Below, one piece after another: positions 53,094 to 62,713 of a DNA stretch of 64,000 bases. The stretch is from JBKHYJ01 sp046565505 (GTDB lineage: Bacteria; Acidobacteriota; Blastocatellia; UBA7656), in assembly GCA_046565505.1 (NCBI GenBank), contig JBKHYJ010000131.1, forward strand, positions 1 through 64,000. The letters are read 5' to 3'. The translations under genes and the position numbers were made by a program. The notes below the pieces were generated by a model. The model did no database searches and was not told the origin of the DNA. It worked only from the letters and a program-made list of their open reading frames with translations. The first letter of the stretch is position 1, and the number at the start of each line of letters is the position of its first letter.

Positions 53094-55154
53094 ATGAAAC
53101 GCCTTCTTTCATCCATCGGCATCTGCCTCGTCGTCTGCGCGGCCGCCCTATCCCAGCAAGCCACAAGGCGCGCGATGACCGTAGACGACACGCTGAATAT
53201 GGTCGGAGTTTCGGGGCCGGAAATATCGCCCGATGGCAAGTGGGTCATATTCTCCCGGTCCGAGCTTAGTTGGAAAGAGAACAAGCGGCCATCCCGCCTG
53301 TGGATCGTCCCGGCCGGCGGGGGCGAGGCTTTTCAATTCACTTCAGGCGACTCCGACTCGCAGCCGCAGTGGTCGCCCGACAGCAGCCGCATAGCCTTCA
53401 TCCGCTCCGGCAAAGAGCCTCAAGAGCGCCAGGTCTACGTCATCCGCGTCAACGGGGGGGAGGCGGCGAAACTGACGGACCATAAGGATGGCGTCTCGTC
53501 TTTCCGCTGGGGCCCGGACGGCAAGCAGATCATCTTCCTCGCCAACGACATCAAGAGCGACGCGGACAAGAAGAAAGAGAAGGACGGGGACGACGCCATC
53601 TTTGTTGACGAAGGCCCGAACGGGCAGTCGCGCGGCCAGTGGTCGAACGTCTGGGTCTTCAACCTCGACGACAAGAAAGAGCGCCAGGTGACGCGCGAGA
53701 AGGTGCTTATAGGCAGCTACGACCCCTCGCCCGACGGCAGGCGCATAGCCTTCAGCGCGCGGCGCGAAAACACGCGCAACGGCTCTAACCTCTCAGAGGT
53801 ATTCGTCGCGGACCTCGCGAGCGGCGCGGTCACGCGGCTCACCACGAACGAGGCCCCGGAGAGCGGCCCGCAGTGGTCCCCGGACGGCAAAGCGATTGCC
53901 TACCTCGCGCCGGATGATAAGAAGTGGGAGCTCGCCAACTCGAAAATCTGGGTCTTGGATGTCGAGTCGAAAGCCTACCGCAACGCCTCAGCTAAATTCG
54001 ATGGCTCGATAGGCGAATACGTGTGGGCGAAGGACGGCAAGCGAATCATCTTCAACGGCCAGCAGGGGACTAACTGGAACCTCTATGAGCTTGACCTCGG
54101 CGCGGGGGCCGTCAAACAACTGACTAAGAAAGTAGGCGTCTTCATCGCCGGTTCGCTTTCATCCGACTCGAAAAAGGCCGCGGCCGTCTACTCTACCCCG
54201 CAGCAGCCGCCCGACCTCTGGGTCGCCGACGTGGCGACGGGCGACGCGCGGCAGCTTACGCATCTCAACCCGTGGGTGGGCGACCTCGCGCTGGCGAAGT
54301 CTGAGGTCATACGGTGGAAGAGCAAGGACGGCCTTGAGGTCGAAGGCATACTTCACCTGCCCGCCGACTACAAGCAGGGGACGCGGGTCCCGCTCGTGCT
54401 CAACATCCACGGCGGCCCGGCCGGCTCGTTCGCCTACGGGTTCCAGGGCATCTATCATGTGTATGCGGGGCTCGGTTACGCCTCGCTCTCGCCGAACGTT
54501 CGCGGGAGCAGCGGCTACAGCGACGCGCTCTTGCGCGGCAACATGGGCGACCTCGGGGGCGGCGACTACCAGGACCTCATGACGGGCGTTGACGCGGTGA
54601 TAGCGCGCGGCATAGCCGACCCGGACAGGCTCGGCGTCAAAGGGTGGAGTTATGGCGGCGTGCTCGGGGGCTGGACGATCACGCAGACGAACCGCTTCAA
54701 AGCCGCGTCGCTCGGCGCGATGGTGTCGGACTGGGCGTCGGAATACGCGATGGGTTTCAATCACGACGTGAGGCTCTGGTACATAGGCGGGACCCCCTGG
54801 GAGAACCCCGAGGGTTACCGGAAGGCGTCCTCCTACACCCACATCAAGAACGTGACTACGCCGACGATCATATTTCATGGCGAGCAGGACATCACGGACA
54901 CGGTAGGCCAGAGCATGATCTTTTACCAGGGCCTCAAAGACAGGGGCGTGGCCGCACGCTTCATACGTTTTCCGCGCGAGCCGCATGCGTTCCGCGAGCC
55001 TCGCCACCAGCGGTTGAAAGACGTTGAAGAGATAGCCTGGATGCAGAAGTACATCATGGGCTCCGAGTGGACCAGCGTCAGGCCCGAAGAGAAGGACGAC
55101 AAGAAAGAAGAGAAGAAAGATAAGGAGAAGGAGCCGGAGAAGCCGAACAAGTGA
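53094..55154 (+). CDS. Secreted S9 family prolyl-oligopeptidase-type peptidase
   Basis: 686 residues with a signal peptide (LLSSIGICLVVCAAALS). The N-terminal ~390 form a WD40-like PD40 beta-propeller: repeats such as PEISPDGKWVIFSR, QPQWSPDSSRIAFIR and GPQWSPDGKAIAYLA. The alpha/beta-hydrolase half has nucleophile GWSYGG, the acid in HGEQDITDTV and the histidine in FPREPHAF. The last ~25 residues are a Lys/Glu repeat. Likely cuts oligopeptides outside the cytoplasm. It is followed by an ABC exporter and an M14 peptidase, all on the plus strand. Confidence 0.94.
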   Translation: MKRLLSSIGICLVVCAAALSQQATRRAMTVDDTLNMVGVSGPEISPDGKWVIFSRSELSWKENKRPSRLWIVPAGGGEAFQFTSGDSDSQPQWSPDSSRIAFIRSGKEPQERQVYVIRVNGGEAAKLTDHKDGVSSFRWGPDGKQIIFLANDIKSDADKKKEKDGDDAIFVDEGPNGQSRGQWSNVWVFNLDDKKERQVTREKVLIGSYDPSPDGRRIAFSARRENTRNGSNLSEVFVADLASGAVTRLTTNEAPESGPQWSPDGKAIAYLAPDDKKWELANSKIWVLDVESKAYRNASAKFDGSIGEYVWAKDGKRIIFNGQQGTNWNLYELDLGAGAVKQLTKKVGVFIAGSLSSDSKKAAAVYSTPQQPPDLWVADVATGDARQLTHLNPWVGDLALAKSEVIRWKSKDGLEVEGILHLPADYKQGTRVPLVLNIHGGPAGSFAYGFQGIYHVYAGLGYASLSPNVRGSSGYSDALLRGNMGDLGGGDYQDLMTGVDAVIARGIADPDRLGVKGWSYGGVLGGWTITQTNRFKAASLGAMVSDWASEYAMGFNHDVRLWYIGGTPWENPEGYRKASSYTHIKNVTTPTIIFHGEQDITDTVGQSMIFYQGLKDRGVAARFIRFPREPHAFREPRHQRLKDVEEIAWMQKYIMGSEWTSVRPEEKDDKKEEKKDKEKEPEKPNK

Positions 55155-55258
55155 GGCGGCCGGCGGCGGCCGGCATGAAGAGGGCGTGTGAGGTTCGGCT
55201 TCCCATCAAGAAGCGGGGGCGGCCTCGCCATCAATAATTAAGTTGATGAGGAAGCTTG

Positions 55259-56410
55259 ATGGCTCAGATGACATACCAGGACCATGCGGCGAAGGTGGCG
55301 CAGGATTCCGAGCCCGCGGAGCGCGGGTCGAGCATCGCGGTCGAAGGCCTGGAGAAGCAGTACTCGCGCAGCCCCGTCAAAGCTGTTGACGGGATAAGCT
55401 TCGAGGTCGAGCGCCGCGAAATCTTCGGGCTGCTGGGGCCGAACGGGGCGGGGAAGACGACGACGATAGGGGTCCTGACTACCCGCGTGCTGCCGACGGG
55501 CGGGCGGGCGACCGTGACGGGGATAGACGTGGTGGCGGACCCCGTCGGGGTAAAGCCTCACATAGCCGTCGTGCCTCAGCGCAATAACCTCGACCGCTCG
55601 CTCACGGCGATAGAGAACCTAACCTTTCACGCGGCTTACTTCGGCATGGGGCGCAGGGAGCGGCAGGCGCGCGCGGCGAGCGTGCTGAAGGAATTCGGCC
55701 TCGGCGGGCGGGCGGGCGATAAGGTGGATAAATACAGCGGGGGCATGGCCCAGCGGCTGCTCATCGCGCGCGCCCTCATGCACGCGCCGCAGATACTCTT
55801 CCTCGACGAGCCGACGACGGGGCTTGACCCGCAGGCGCGGCTCTTCCTGTGGGAGATGATCGAAACGCTCAACCACAATGGGCTGACGATCATGATGACT
55901 ACGCATGACATGGAGGAGGCGGAAAAGCTCTGCCACCGCGTAGCCATCATGGACCGCGGGAAGATTCTCGCGCTCGACACGCCGAAGAACTTGAGCGCGC
56001 TCGTCCCCGTGGGCACGCGCGTAGAGCTTCGCATACGCGCGGGGGCCGGAGCGGAGGTCACCGAAGATAAGAAGAGTTCCATACTCGCCGCCGTCGAGCG
56101 GCTGGCGGGCGTCACTTCTGCCGAGTGGACCGTGGCGCGATCAAAACCGGCCGCGGGCGGCGCTCCCGCGTGGATGCCCGCGACGATGGGCGGCGCCGCG
56201 CCGGGCAAGCCGCCTGCCGCGCCGGGGGTCGGCTCCCAGCCGGGCCAGGAGCCCATGCTCCGCCTGTACGCCGAGCGGGGCGGGGAACTGGCCGTGAAGG
56301 CCGCTCAAATAATCCTCGACTCGGGGCTGGAACTGTCTGACCTACACCTGGCGCAGCCGAGCCTCGAAGACGTTTTCATTCACCTAACAGGAAAGGGGCT
56401 TCGAGATTGA
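55259..56410 (+). CDS. ABC transporter ATP-binding protein
   Basis: About 383 residues from ATG 55259 (an adjacent in-frame TTG is unlikely to be the start). The ATPase core has Walker A GPNGAGKTTTIGVL, signature YSGGMAQRLLIARAL, Walker B ILFLDEPTTGLDPQ and switch His in TTHDMEEAE. This pattern is that of the drug/antibiotic/polysaccharide exporter (DrrA/NodI-like) group. A ~35-residue Gly/Pro/Ala-rich insert lies near residues 310-345, before the C-terminal dimerisation part. It overlaps the permease gene by 4 bp. Confidence 0.94.
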   Translation: MAQMTYQDHAAKVAQDSEPAERGSSIAVEGLEKQYSRSPVKAVDGISFEVERREIFGLLGPNGAGKTTTIGVLTTRVLPTGGRATVTGIDVVADPVGVKPHIAVVPQRNNLDRSLTAIENLTFHAAYFGMGRRERQARAASVLKEFGLGGRAGDKVDKYSGGMAQRLLIARALMHAPQILFLDEPTTGLDPQARLFLWEMIETLNHNGLTIMMTTHDMEEAEKLCHRVAIMDRGKILALDTPKNLSALVPVGTRVELRIRAGAGAEVTEDKKSSILAAVERLAGVTSAEWTVARSKPAAGGAPAWMPATMGGAAPGKPPAAPGVGSQPGQEPMLRLYAERGGELAVKAAQIILDSGLELSDLHLAQPSLEDVFIHLTGKGLRD

Positions 56411-57234
56411 ACACGACAGTCTTAACGGCAACCCAACCGCGCGCCGCCGCATCGCGCGCGCGGATGACCGCGACGGCCTTCATGCACTTGCTCTGGCGCG
56501 ACGTCTGGGTGACCATCAGGAGCTGGCAGACGTTCTTCGCGATGACGCTCTTGCAGCCGATCTTCTTTCTGTTCGTCTTCGGCCGCATACTGCCGATGCT
56601 CGGGCAGGCAGACGCCGGCTACGGCGCGCTGTTTCTGCCGGGCATCATAGGGATGACGACCCTGCTGACGGCGATGCAGTCGGTCGCGCTCCCGCTGACG
56701 ATAGAGTTCGGTTACACGAAAGAGATAGAGGACAGGCTGCTGTCCCCTCTGCCCGTGTGGCTGGTGGCGGTTCAGAAGATGGTCTTCGCCGCGCTGCGCG
56801 GCCTGTTCACGGGCCTGATGATAATACCGCTCGGGCGTATAATACTCGGCAGCGGGTTCTCCATAAGCGTGGAGCACCTGTGGCTGCTCGCGGCGGTCAC
56901 GCTGCTGAGCACCTTCTGCGGCGCGGCGCTCGGCCTCGCGATGGGCACGCTCATTCAGCCGGCCCAGATCGGCCTGATGTTCTCCCTGGTGCTCACGCCG
57001 CTGCTCTTCACCGGATGCGTGTATTACCCCTGGGCGATGTTGAGCCGGATTCGCTGGTTCCAGGTAGTCACATGCTTCAGCCCACTGACCTACGCGAGCG
57101 AAGGCTACAGGGCCTCACTCGTCCCGCAGATACCGCACATGCCTGTCCTGTTCATACTCGCCGGGCAGTTACTCTTCGTGGCGCTGTTCGGTTATCTCGG
57201 CGTGCGCGGCTTTCTCCGAAAGGCGATTGACTAA
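56407..57234 (+). CDS. ABC-2 type transporter permease
   Basis: 275 residues starting at TTG, which overlaps the stop of the ATPase gene (TTGA), a translationally coupled pair. Six hydrophobic helices, with the conserved ABC-2 segments FFLFVFGRILP, GIIGMTTLLTAMQSVALPLTIEFGYTKEIEDRLLSPLPVW and PLLFTGCVYYPWAML. It is of the DrrB/NodJ type. Together they form an exporter; the substrate cannot be told from sequence. The neighbouring peptidases on both sides suggest, weakly, a link with peptide or protein traffic. Confidence 0.93.
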   Translation: MNTTVLTATQPRAAASRARMTATAFMHLLWRDVWVTIRSWQTFFAMTLLQPIFFLFVFGRILPMLGQADAGYGALFLPGIIGMTTLLTAMQSVALPLTIEFGYTKEIEDRLLSPLPVWLVAVQKMVFAALRGLFTGLMIIPLGRIILGSGFSISVEHLWLLAAVTLLSTFCGAALGLAMGTLIQPAQIGLMFSLVLTPLLFTGCVYYPWAMLSRIRWFQVVTCFSPLTYASEGYRASLVPQIPHMPVLFILAGQLLFVALFGYLGVRGFLRKAID

Positions 57235-57257
57235 TTAACATCCCGACAGGAGGCGAA

Positions 57258-60200
57258 ATGCTCAGACGTTATTATGCTGCAATCATTCTATTAGTTCCCG
57301 CCATCTTAATCCCATGCCCGGCGGCGCGGGCGCGGAGCCCGCAAGAGAGGGCCATATCTGCCGGCGTCGCCGCGCCCAGGCCGGGCCGCGACCCGAATCA
57401 GCCTATCGACGAGGATTACACTAAAAAGATTCGCGAGTACACGACGGAGCCGTTCTTCCTCTCGCCTTTAGTGGACTACCTCCCGGCGTCGAAGACCGTG
57501 CCGACCCCGAAGGCCGTGCTCGGCGATGTCGCGGGCGCGCCCGGCAAGCTGCCCTACGCCGAGGAGGTCTACCGCTACATGCGTATGCTTGAGAAGGCGA
57601 GCCCCCGCGTCAAAGTATTCTCGATCGGGACCACCGAAGAGGGGCGGGAGATGATCGCCGTGGCCGTCACGTCTGAGGCGAATATGGCGAAGCTCGAAGA
57701 GAACCGCGGGCGGCTCGCCAAGCTCGCGGACCCGCGCACCATCGGGCTCAACGACGACGAAGCTGACAGGATCGTGGCAGCCTCCGTGCCCGTTTATTAC
57801 ATCACGGGGACGATCCACTCGCCGGAGACCGGGTCGCCTACCGCGCTGATGGAGCTTGCTTACCGCCTCGCGGTTGACGAGAGCGCCTACGTGCAGGCGA
57901 TACGGAACGGGCTCGTCACGCTCATCACCCCCGTAGTCGAAGTTGACGGGCGCGACCGGCAGGTGGACGTTTACAACTGGCACCTCGCCCACCCCAACCA
58001 GAACTGGCCGCCGCTGATCTACTGGGGCCACTACGTCGCGCACGACAACAACCGTGACGCGATGGGCCTCACGCTCAAGCTGACGCAGAACGTGCTGAAG
58101 ACCTTTCTGGGTTGGAAGGCCCAGGTGCTTCACGACCTGCACGAGTCCGTCCCTTACCTCTACGACAACACCGTGGGCGACGGGCCTTACAACGCATGGC
58201 TCGACCCGATACTGACCGACGAGTGGCAGATGCTCGGCTGGAACAACGTGTCGGAGATGACCAAGTTCGGCATGCCGGGCGTGTTCACACACGGCACGTT
58301 CGACACATGGACGCCGGGTTATCTGATGTTCATAGCGGCCACGCACAACGGCATCAGCCGGCTGTACGAGACGTTCGGCAACGGAGGGGCCGACACGGTC
58401 GAGCGGACGCTCTCCCCGCAAGACTACGCGCGGACCTGGTACCGCCAGAACCCGCCGCTCCCGCGCGTGAAGTGGTCCCAGCGCAACAACAACAATTATC
58501 AACAGACGGGGCTGCTCACCGCGCTATCTTATTTCAACCAGAACGGCAAGCTGTTCCTCAAGAATTTTTACCTGAAGAGCAAGCGCTCGATAGAGAAGCC
58601 CAAGCAGGCGGGGCCGGCGGCCTACGTCCTGCCGTCGGATGACCCGAGGCCGGGCGCGCAGGCGGAGCTACTCCGCACGCTGCAGATGCAGGGCTGCGAA
58701 ATCTCGCGCGCGACCGCGCCTTTTACCGTGACCATGAAGAAAAAGAAGCCGGCGCGGGCCGGCGGCGCGGCGGCCGACCAGAAGAAAGACGACCAGGCGA
58801 CCGAGCCCCGCCAGTTCCCTGCGGGCAGTTACATAGTGCGAATGGACCAGCCCTACAGCCGCATCGCGGACGCGCTGTTGGATTATCAGTACTGGAGCCC
58901 GAACGACCCGCAGAAGAACGTCTATGACGACACGGGCTGGACGTTCGGCGAGCTCGGCAACGTGCAGGTGGTGCGCGTGACGGACGTGAAAGTCCTCGAC
59001 GCGGCGATGGAGCGCGTGGGCGGCGAGGTCCGCGCGCAGGGCGGCGTCAATGGAGCCGGCCCGGTATTCGTCATAAACCATAACACCGACACGGCGCTTA
59101 TGACTTTGCGCTACCGCCTGAAAGACGCCGCGGTCGAAGCGGCGGAGGAGCCCTTCGAGGCCGCAGGCCGGAAGTTCAACCGCGGCTCGTTCATCATGCG
59201 CAACGCGCGCAGGGCCGACCTGGAGCGCGCGGCGGCGGAGCTGGGGCTACAGGCCTACGCGGTGGCTACGGCGCCCGCGGTGAAAACTCATGCGGTCAAG
59301 GCCGCGCGCATCGCGATCATGCACACGTGGCTTGCCACGCAGGATGAAGGCTGGTGGCGGCTGGCGTTCGACCAACTGAAGGTCCCTTACGATTACATCA
59401 GCACCCAGGACGTGGCGAAGGACGGCAGCTTGAACTCGAAGTATGACGTGATACTGTTCGCGCCTGTCGGCCGCGGCAACCCGCAGGCGATAGTGGACGG
59501 GATGCCTATGACGGGAAACCCGCTGCCGTGGAAGACTTCGGCGCTCACCCCGAACATCGGCAAGATAGATTCGACTGACGACATGCGGCCGGGGCTCGGG
59601 TGGTCGGGATTGGCGAACCTGCAAAGCTTTGTGCGCAAGGGCGGGCTGCTCGTGAGCGTGACGGACACGACGAATTTCGCGGTGGCGTTCGGCTTCGCTC
59701 CCGGCGTGTCGATACAGCCGCCGCAGCGCCTTAAAGTCGTCGGCAGCGTCTTGCGGTCGAAGTTCGTCGATGCGGCAAGCCCCATAGCCTATGGCTACGG
59801 CGACGGGCTTTCGGTCTACTGTTACGACGCGCCGATCTTCAACCTGAGCAATACGGTCGGGGGAGGGCGCGGGCGGCGGCGCTCCGCCGAAGACAGGGAC
59901 CGGCCGACGGGCCGCGGCACGGCCGACGACCCGGACGTGGCTCAAGACAGGCCGGGCGCGCAGGTGCCCGAGGAGCCTACCGCCGAGACCTGGCAGGCAT
60001 TGCCGCTCACCGACGAGCAGAGGCGCAACAACATATACGTCATACCTCCCGAGGCGCGGCCCCGCGTCGTGCTCCGCTATGGCGACGCGCGGGACCTGCT
60101 GGTTTCGGGGCTGCTGGACGGCGGGGGCGAGATCGCGCAGCACGCGGCGGTCATCGACGTGCCGGTGGGCGGCGGCCACGTCGTGCTGTTTTCCAACAAC

Positions 60201-60302
60201 CCCGTATGGCGTGGGGAGACGCAGGGGAGCTACTTCCTGGTGTTCAACGCCATCCTGAATTTCGATAACCTGAACGCCGGCCGTAAGCTCGACGAGAAGT
60301 AG
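57258..60302 (+). CDS. Secreted M14 family zinc carboxypeptidase
   Basis: 1014 residues, well above the usual 300-400 of a bare M14 catalytic domain. A signal peptide (AIILLVPAILIPCPAARA) and AGGAGG 6 nt before ATG 57258. The catalytic domain (about 80-460) has the zinc motif GTIHSPETGSP (HxxE) and VVEVDGRDRQVDVYNW. The C-terminal half is beta-rich and ends in a glutamine-amidotransferase-like fold (DVILFAPVGRGNPQAIVDG, then VVLFSNNP). It is the fourth gene of the S9-ABC-M14 run, 24 bp after the permease. It probably releases amino acids from the C-terminus of peptides. Confidence 0.92.
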   Translation: MLRRYYAAIILLVPAILIPCPAARARSPQERAISAGVAAPRPGRDPNQPIDEDYTKKIREYTTEPFFLSPLVDYLPASKTVPTPKAVLGDVAGAPGKLPYAEEVYRYMRMLEKASPRVKVFSIGTTEEGREMIAVAVTSEANMAKLEENRGRLAKLADPRTIGLNDDEADRIVAASVPVYYITGTIHSPETGSPTALMELAYRLAVDESAYVQAIRNGLVTLITPVVEVDGRDRQVDVYNWHLAHPNQNWPPLIYWGHYVAHDNNRDAMGLTLKLTQNVLKTFLGWKAQVLHDLHESVPYLYDNTVGDGPYNAWLDPILTDEWQMLGWNNVSEMTKFGMPGVFTHGTFDTWTPGYLMFIAATHNGISRLYETFGNGGADTVERTLSPQDYARTWYRQNPPLPRVKWSQRNNNNYQQTGLLTALSYFNQNGKLFLKNFYLKSKRSIEKPKQAGPAAYVLPSDDPRPGAQAELLRTLQMQGCEISRATAPFTVTMKKKKPARAGGAAADQKKDDQATEPRQFPAGSYIVRMDQPYSRIADALLDYQYWSPNDPQKNVYDDTGWTFGELGNVQVVRVTDVKVLDAAMERVGGEVRAQGGVNGAGPVFVINHNTDTALMTLRYRLKDAAVEAAEEPFEAAGRKFNRGSFIMRNARRADLERAAAELGLQAYAVATAPAVKTHAVKAARIAIMHTWLATQDEGWWRLAFDQLKVPYDYISTQDVAKDGSLNSKYDVILFAPVGRGNPQAIVDGMPMTGNPLPWKTSALTPNIGKIDSTDDMRPGLGWSGLANLQSFVRKGGLLVSVTDTTNFAVAFGFAPGVSIQPPQRLKVVGSVLRSKFVDAASPIAYGYGDGLSVYCYDAPIFNLSNTVGGGRGRRRSAEDRDRPTGRGTADDPDVAQDRPGAQVPEEPTAETWQALPLTDEQRRNNIYVIPPEARPRVVLRYGDARDLLVSGLLDGGGEIAQHAAVIDVPVGGGHVVLFSNNPVWRGETQGSYFLVFNAILNFDNLNAGRKLDEK

Positions 60303-60447
60303 ACAGGTGTTCCCCGGAGCGGGCAAAGCGTCATCGGGGCTTCTTGATTTCTCTCGGCACAGAGAGTAATGAATGGAGCCCCCGACGAATCTCCGCTCCG
60401 TGTCCAGAAGTTTAATCTATTCCCGAAAGAAGAGGGGGTGTAATCGC

Positions 60448-61260
60448 ATGAAGTTGTTTCTCAGACTCGTCCTGTCGTGTTCCTTATGCCTGATTATCAC
60501 TCAATCGGGCGTCTGCAAGCAGCATGCCCATAAGGCGGCCAAGGGCGAAGCCCAGGATGATGCCTCCGCTCTGAAAAAACAGATTAAGGATTTGCAGCAA
60601 GGCCAGCAGCAGATACTGCAGGAGTTGAGAGAGCTGCGGCAGCTCATACAGGCGAATGCTAACGCGCCGGCCGGCCGGCCGGAGCAGGCGATCAGCCTGA
60701 ACGTTTATGGCGAGCCATTCTCCGGGAGCAGCTCGGCGCGAGTGGCAATAATCGAGTACTCGGATTTTGAGTGCCCTTTCTGCGGACAGTACAGCCGCGA
60801 GGTCTACCCGCGGATTCTCGAAAGCTACGTCAAGGCGGGCAAGGTGAGGTATTACTTCCGCGATTTGCCGTTGCCCATACACCCTAACGCCATGCAGGCG
60901 GCGCGCGCCGCCCGTTGCGCGGGCGAGCAGGGTAAATTCTGGGAGATGCACGACAGCCTTTTTGCTGACCAGTCGGCGCTGTCGGAGAAAGACCTTCTGG
61001 CGCGGGCTGCGGCGCTCGGCCTGAACCAGCCGAGATTCTCCGAATGTTTCTTCAGCGATAAATACGCCGACAGCATTCGCAAGAGTAAGATGGGCGCAGA
61101 GCGCATGGGCGTCACCGGCACGCCCGCGTTCGCCTTCGGCGTCATCGGGCCGGGCGGGGAAGTGGTGAAGGTGAGCCAGGTGCTTCTCGGCGCGCAGTCT
61201 TACGAGGATTTCAAATCCGCCATTGACGAGCTCCTTTCAGCGCGACCTCAAAGCAAGTAG
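60448..61260 (+). CDS. DsbA-like thioredoxin-fold protein
   Basis: About 270 residues from MKLFLRLVL, with GAGGGGG 9 nt upstream; an upstream frame extension lacks a site. A signal peptide is followed by a coiled coil (SALKKQIKDLQQGQQQILQELRELRQLI) and a DsbA/DsbG-type thioredoxin fold with the active-site CPFC (FSDFECPFCGQYS-like context: SDFECPFCGQYSREV) and the cis-Pro in VTGTPAFAFG. It most likely handles periplasmic disulfide exchange. The strong bidirectional terminator that follows separates it from the next gene. Confidence 0.92.
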   Translation: MKLFLRLVLSCSLCLIITQSGVCKQHAHKAAKGEAQDDASALKKQIKDLQQGQQQILQELRELRQLIQANANAPAGRPEQAISLNVYGEPFSGSSSARVAIIEYSDFECPFCGQYSREVYPRILESYVKAGKVRYYFRDLPLPIHPNAMQAARAARCAGEQGKFWEMHDSLFADQSALSEKDLLARAAALGLNQPRFSECFFSDKYADSIRKSKMGAERMGVTGTPAFAFGVIGPGGEVVKVSQVLLGAQSYEDFKSAIDELLSARPQSK

Positions 61261-61302
61261 GGCTTGCGTAGGAGCCGGCGTCCCGGCTCTCGGGGCCATA
61301 AG

Positions 61303-61344
61303 CAATAAAGCCTCCGGGGGTAATTCCCGCCGGAGGCTTTATTG
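61303..61344. terminator. Bidirectional intrinsic terminator
   Basis: A 15-bp perfect stem: CAATAAAGCCTCCGG (61303-61317) with CCGGAGGCTTTATTG (61330-61344), 12-nt loop. The A-rich base gives a TTTATT tail in both directions. It lies between the convergent DsbA-like gene and the EXORDIUM-like gene and can end both transcripts. Confidence 0.85.
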
Positions 61345-61398
61345 CATTTCGGAAATTGTCTATGGCCTTATGTTAGACCGCGCCACGCGGCCCGGCCG

Positions 61399-62421
61399 TT
61401 AATTGTGAGTCGAGTCCATCATGCAGAAGTTCCCCGTAGACGTAATTCTGATATTCCTCTGCACCAGGTAATTGCGGGTAGTGCCTGTCGGGGACGTGAG
61501 CGTCATGTTGGCGAATGAGCCGTTGGAGGTCTGGAACTGGAAGTGCCCGAACGTCCACGCGCATTTGTCGGCATTCTCCGCGCCGTTCGAGTCAAACCAG
61601 GCGTTGAGGTCCGGGTCGGTATTTGCCTCTTCCAGCTCATGAGCGACTATCGAGACCATCGCGTCCGCGCCGGCGATGCCATTGGGCGAGGTGGTCTGGG
61701 CGGAGCAGGCATTCAGGCAGCGCGCGGCGTTGCCCACGAACGAGTAGCGGACGTGGCCGACGGAGGTGTTGGCCGCCGTGTGCCAGCCGCAGTATTGTGA
61801 GCAGAAGCCCGAACTCTCGGACACGTTCGACGAGGTGAGGACAAAATATACGCCGCTGCTGTTGAACGGAAGGCGCCCGCTGCTGATCGCGCTGGTCACT
61901 ATCGTCAGGACCCTGGCGTCGGTGAGCGAGGTCCCCTGCGAGCCGGTGTCGGTCGTCTCGCCGCCGAAGGTCACGTTGCCTGTGATCGTGAATCCGCCCG
62001 CCGACGCGGTCGTGTTCAACCGATAATAAGGGGAGCCGCCTATCGAGCGCACGAAGTCTCTCACCACCGCCTGGGCGGCCGGGGTGTCGGCGCCGTTGCC
62101 CTGATTCCAGTTCCCGTACCAGATCAAATAAACTACCGGCGTAGAAATCAGCGGGCCGCCATGATAGGTCATGTTCGGCGTGGCGACCCCGGTCGACCCT
62201 TGCGTCAGGACTCTGCCACTTGGGGCATCGGCGGCGGTGAATCCTTTCGCCCTGACGGTGCGGTCGGCGCCATGCGGGTTGATGCGGTGGAGAATGGGGA
62301 ACCCTTCGTCCTGAGCCGGGCTGTCAGGGGCGCGCAATACTTCCTGCGCGCCGGCGGACCCGACCAGGAAAATGCCGACGAGAAGCGCTGCTGTCACGAA
62401 GAACTTTACGTGTCTATTCAT
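61399..62421 (-). CDS. Secreted EXORDIUM / phosphate-induced-protein-1-like protein
   Basis: 340 residues with a signal peptide (VTAALLVGIFLVGSAGA). The mature part matches the plant EXORDIUM/PHI-1 (PF04674) layout: MTYHGGPLISTPVVYLIWYGNW, FVRSIGGSPYYRLN, FCSQYCGWH, RYSFVGNAARCLNACSA, PNGIAGADAMVSIVAHELEEANTDPDLNAW and NADKCAWTFGHF. The VAHELEE segment and conserved Cys pairs are kept. Plant members are extracellular growth regulators under brassinosteroid and low-carbon control; the bacterial role is unknown. The gene is separate from its neighbour, the M36 peptidase, 460 bp upstream on the same strand. Confidence 0.85.
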   Translation of the reverse strand: MNRHVKFFVTAALLVGIFLVGSAGAQEVLRAPDSPAQDEGFPILHRINPHGADRTVRAKGFTAADAPSGRVLTQGSTGVATPNMTYHGGPLISTPVVYLIWYGNWNQGNGADTPAAQAVVRDFVRSIGGSPYYRLNTTASAGGFTITGNVTFGGETTDTGSQGTSLTDARVLTIVTSAISSGRLPFNSSGVYFVLTSSNVSESSGFCSQYCGWHTAANTSVGHVRYSFVGNAARCLNACSAQTTSPNGIAGADAMVSIVAHELEEANTDPDLNAWFDSNGAENADKCAWTFGHFQFQTSNGSFANMTLTSPTGTTRNYLVQRNIRITSTGNFCMMDSTHN

Positions 62422-62713
62422 GGTAATCCTCCTCTAAATTTGGTGGTGATCTACGAACCGAGCGGCGCACGAATCACATGCCGGCGAGTAAGAATTACCC
62501 CCGGAGGTCGTCGCCGAGATAGCCTTTATAAGGCCAACCCAGAATTAATTGACACGAATAGGGACCAATAAGTATAAGCGCCCTCGACCCCGCGTGCAGC
62601 AGGACCGACACCTATAGCCCATTACCTCTTGCTATGTTTACTGTATTTAGGACTTGCTCTAAAGTGGGATGCTCTCCTACGGACAGCGGGAGACTAACAA
62701 TTTTTTTGTCGCG

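Noticed and set aside
57468..58502. 344-residue minus-strand frame inside the M14 gene
   Set aside because: Antisense shadow; His/Arg/Val-rich composition typical of reversed GC-rich codons.
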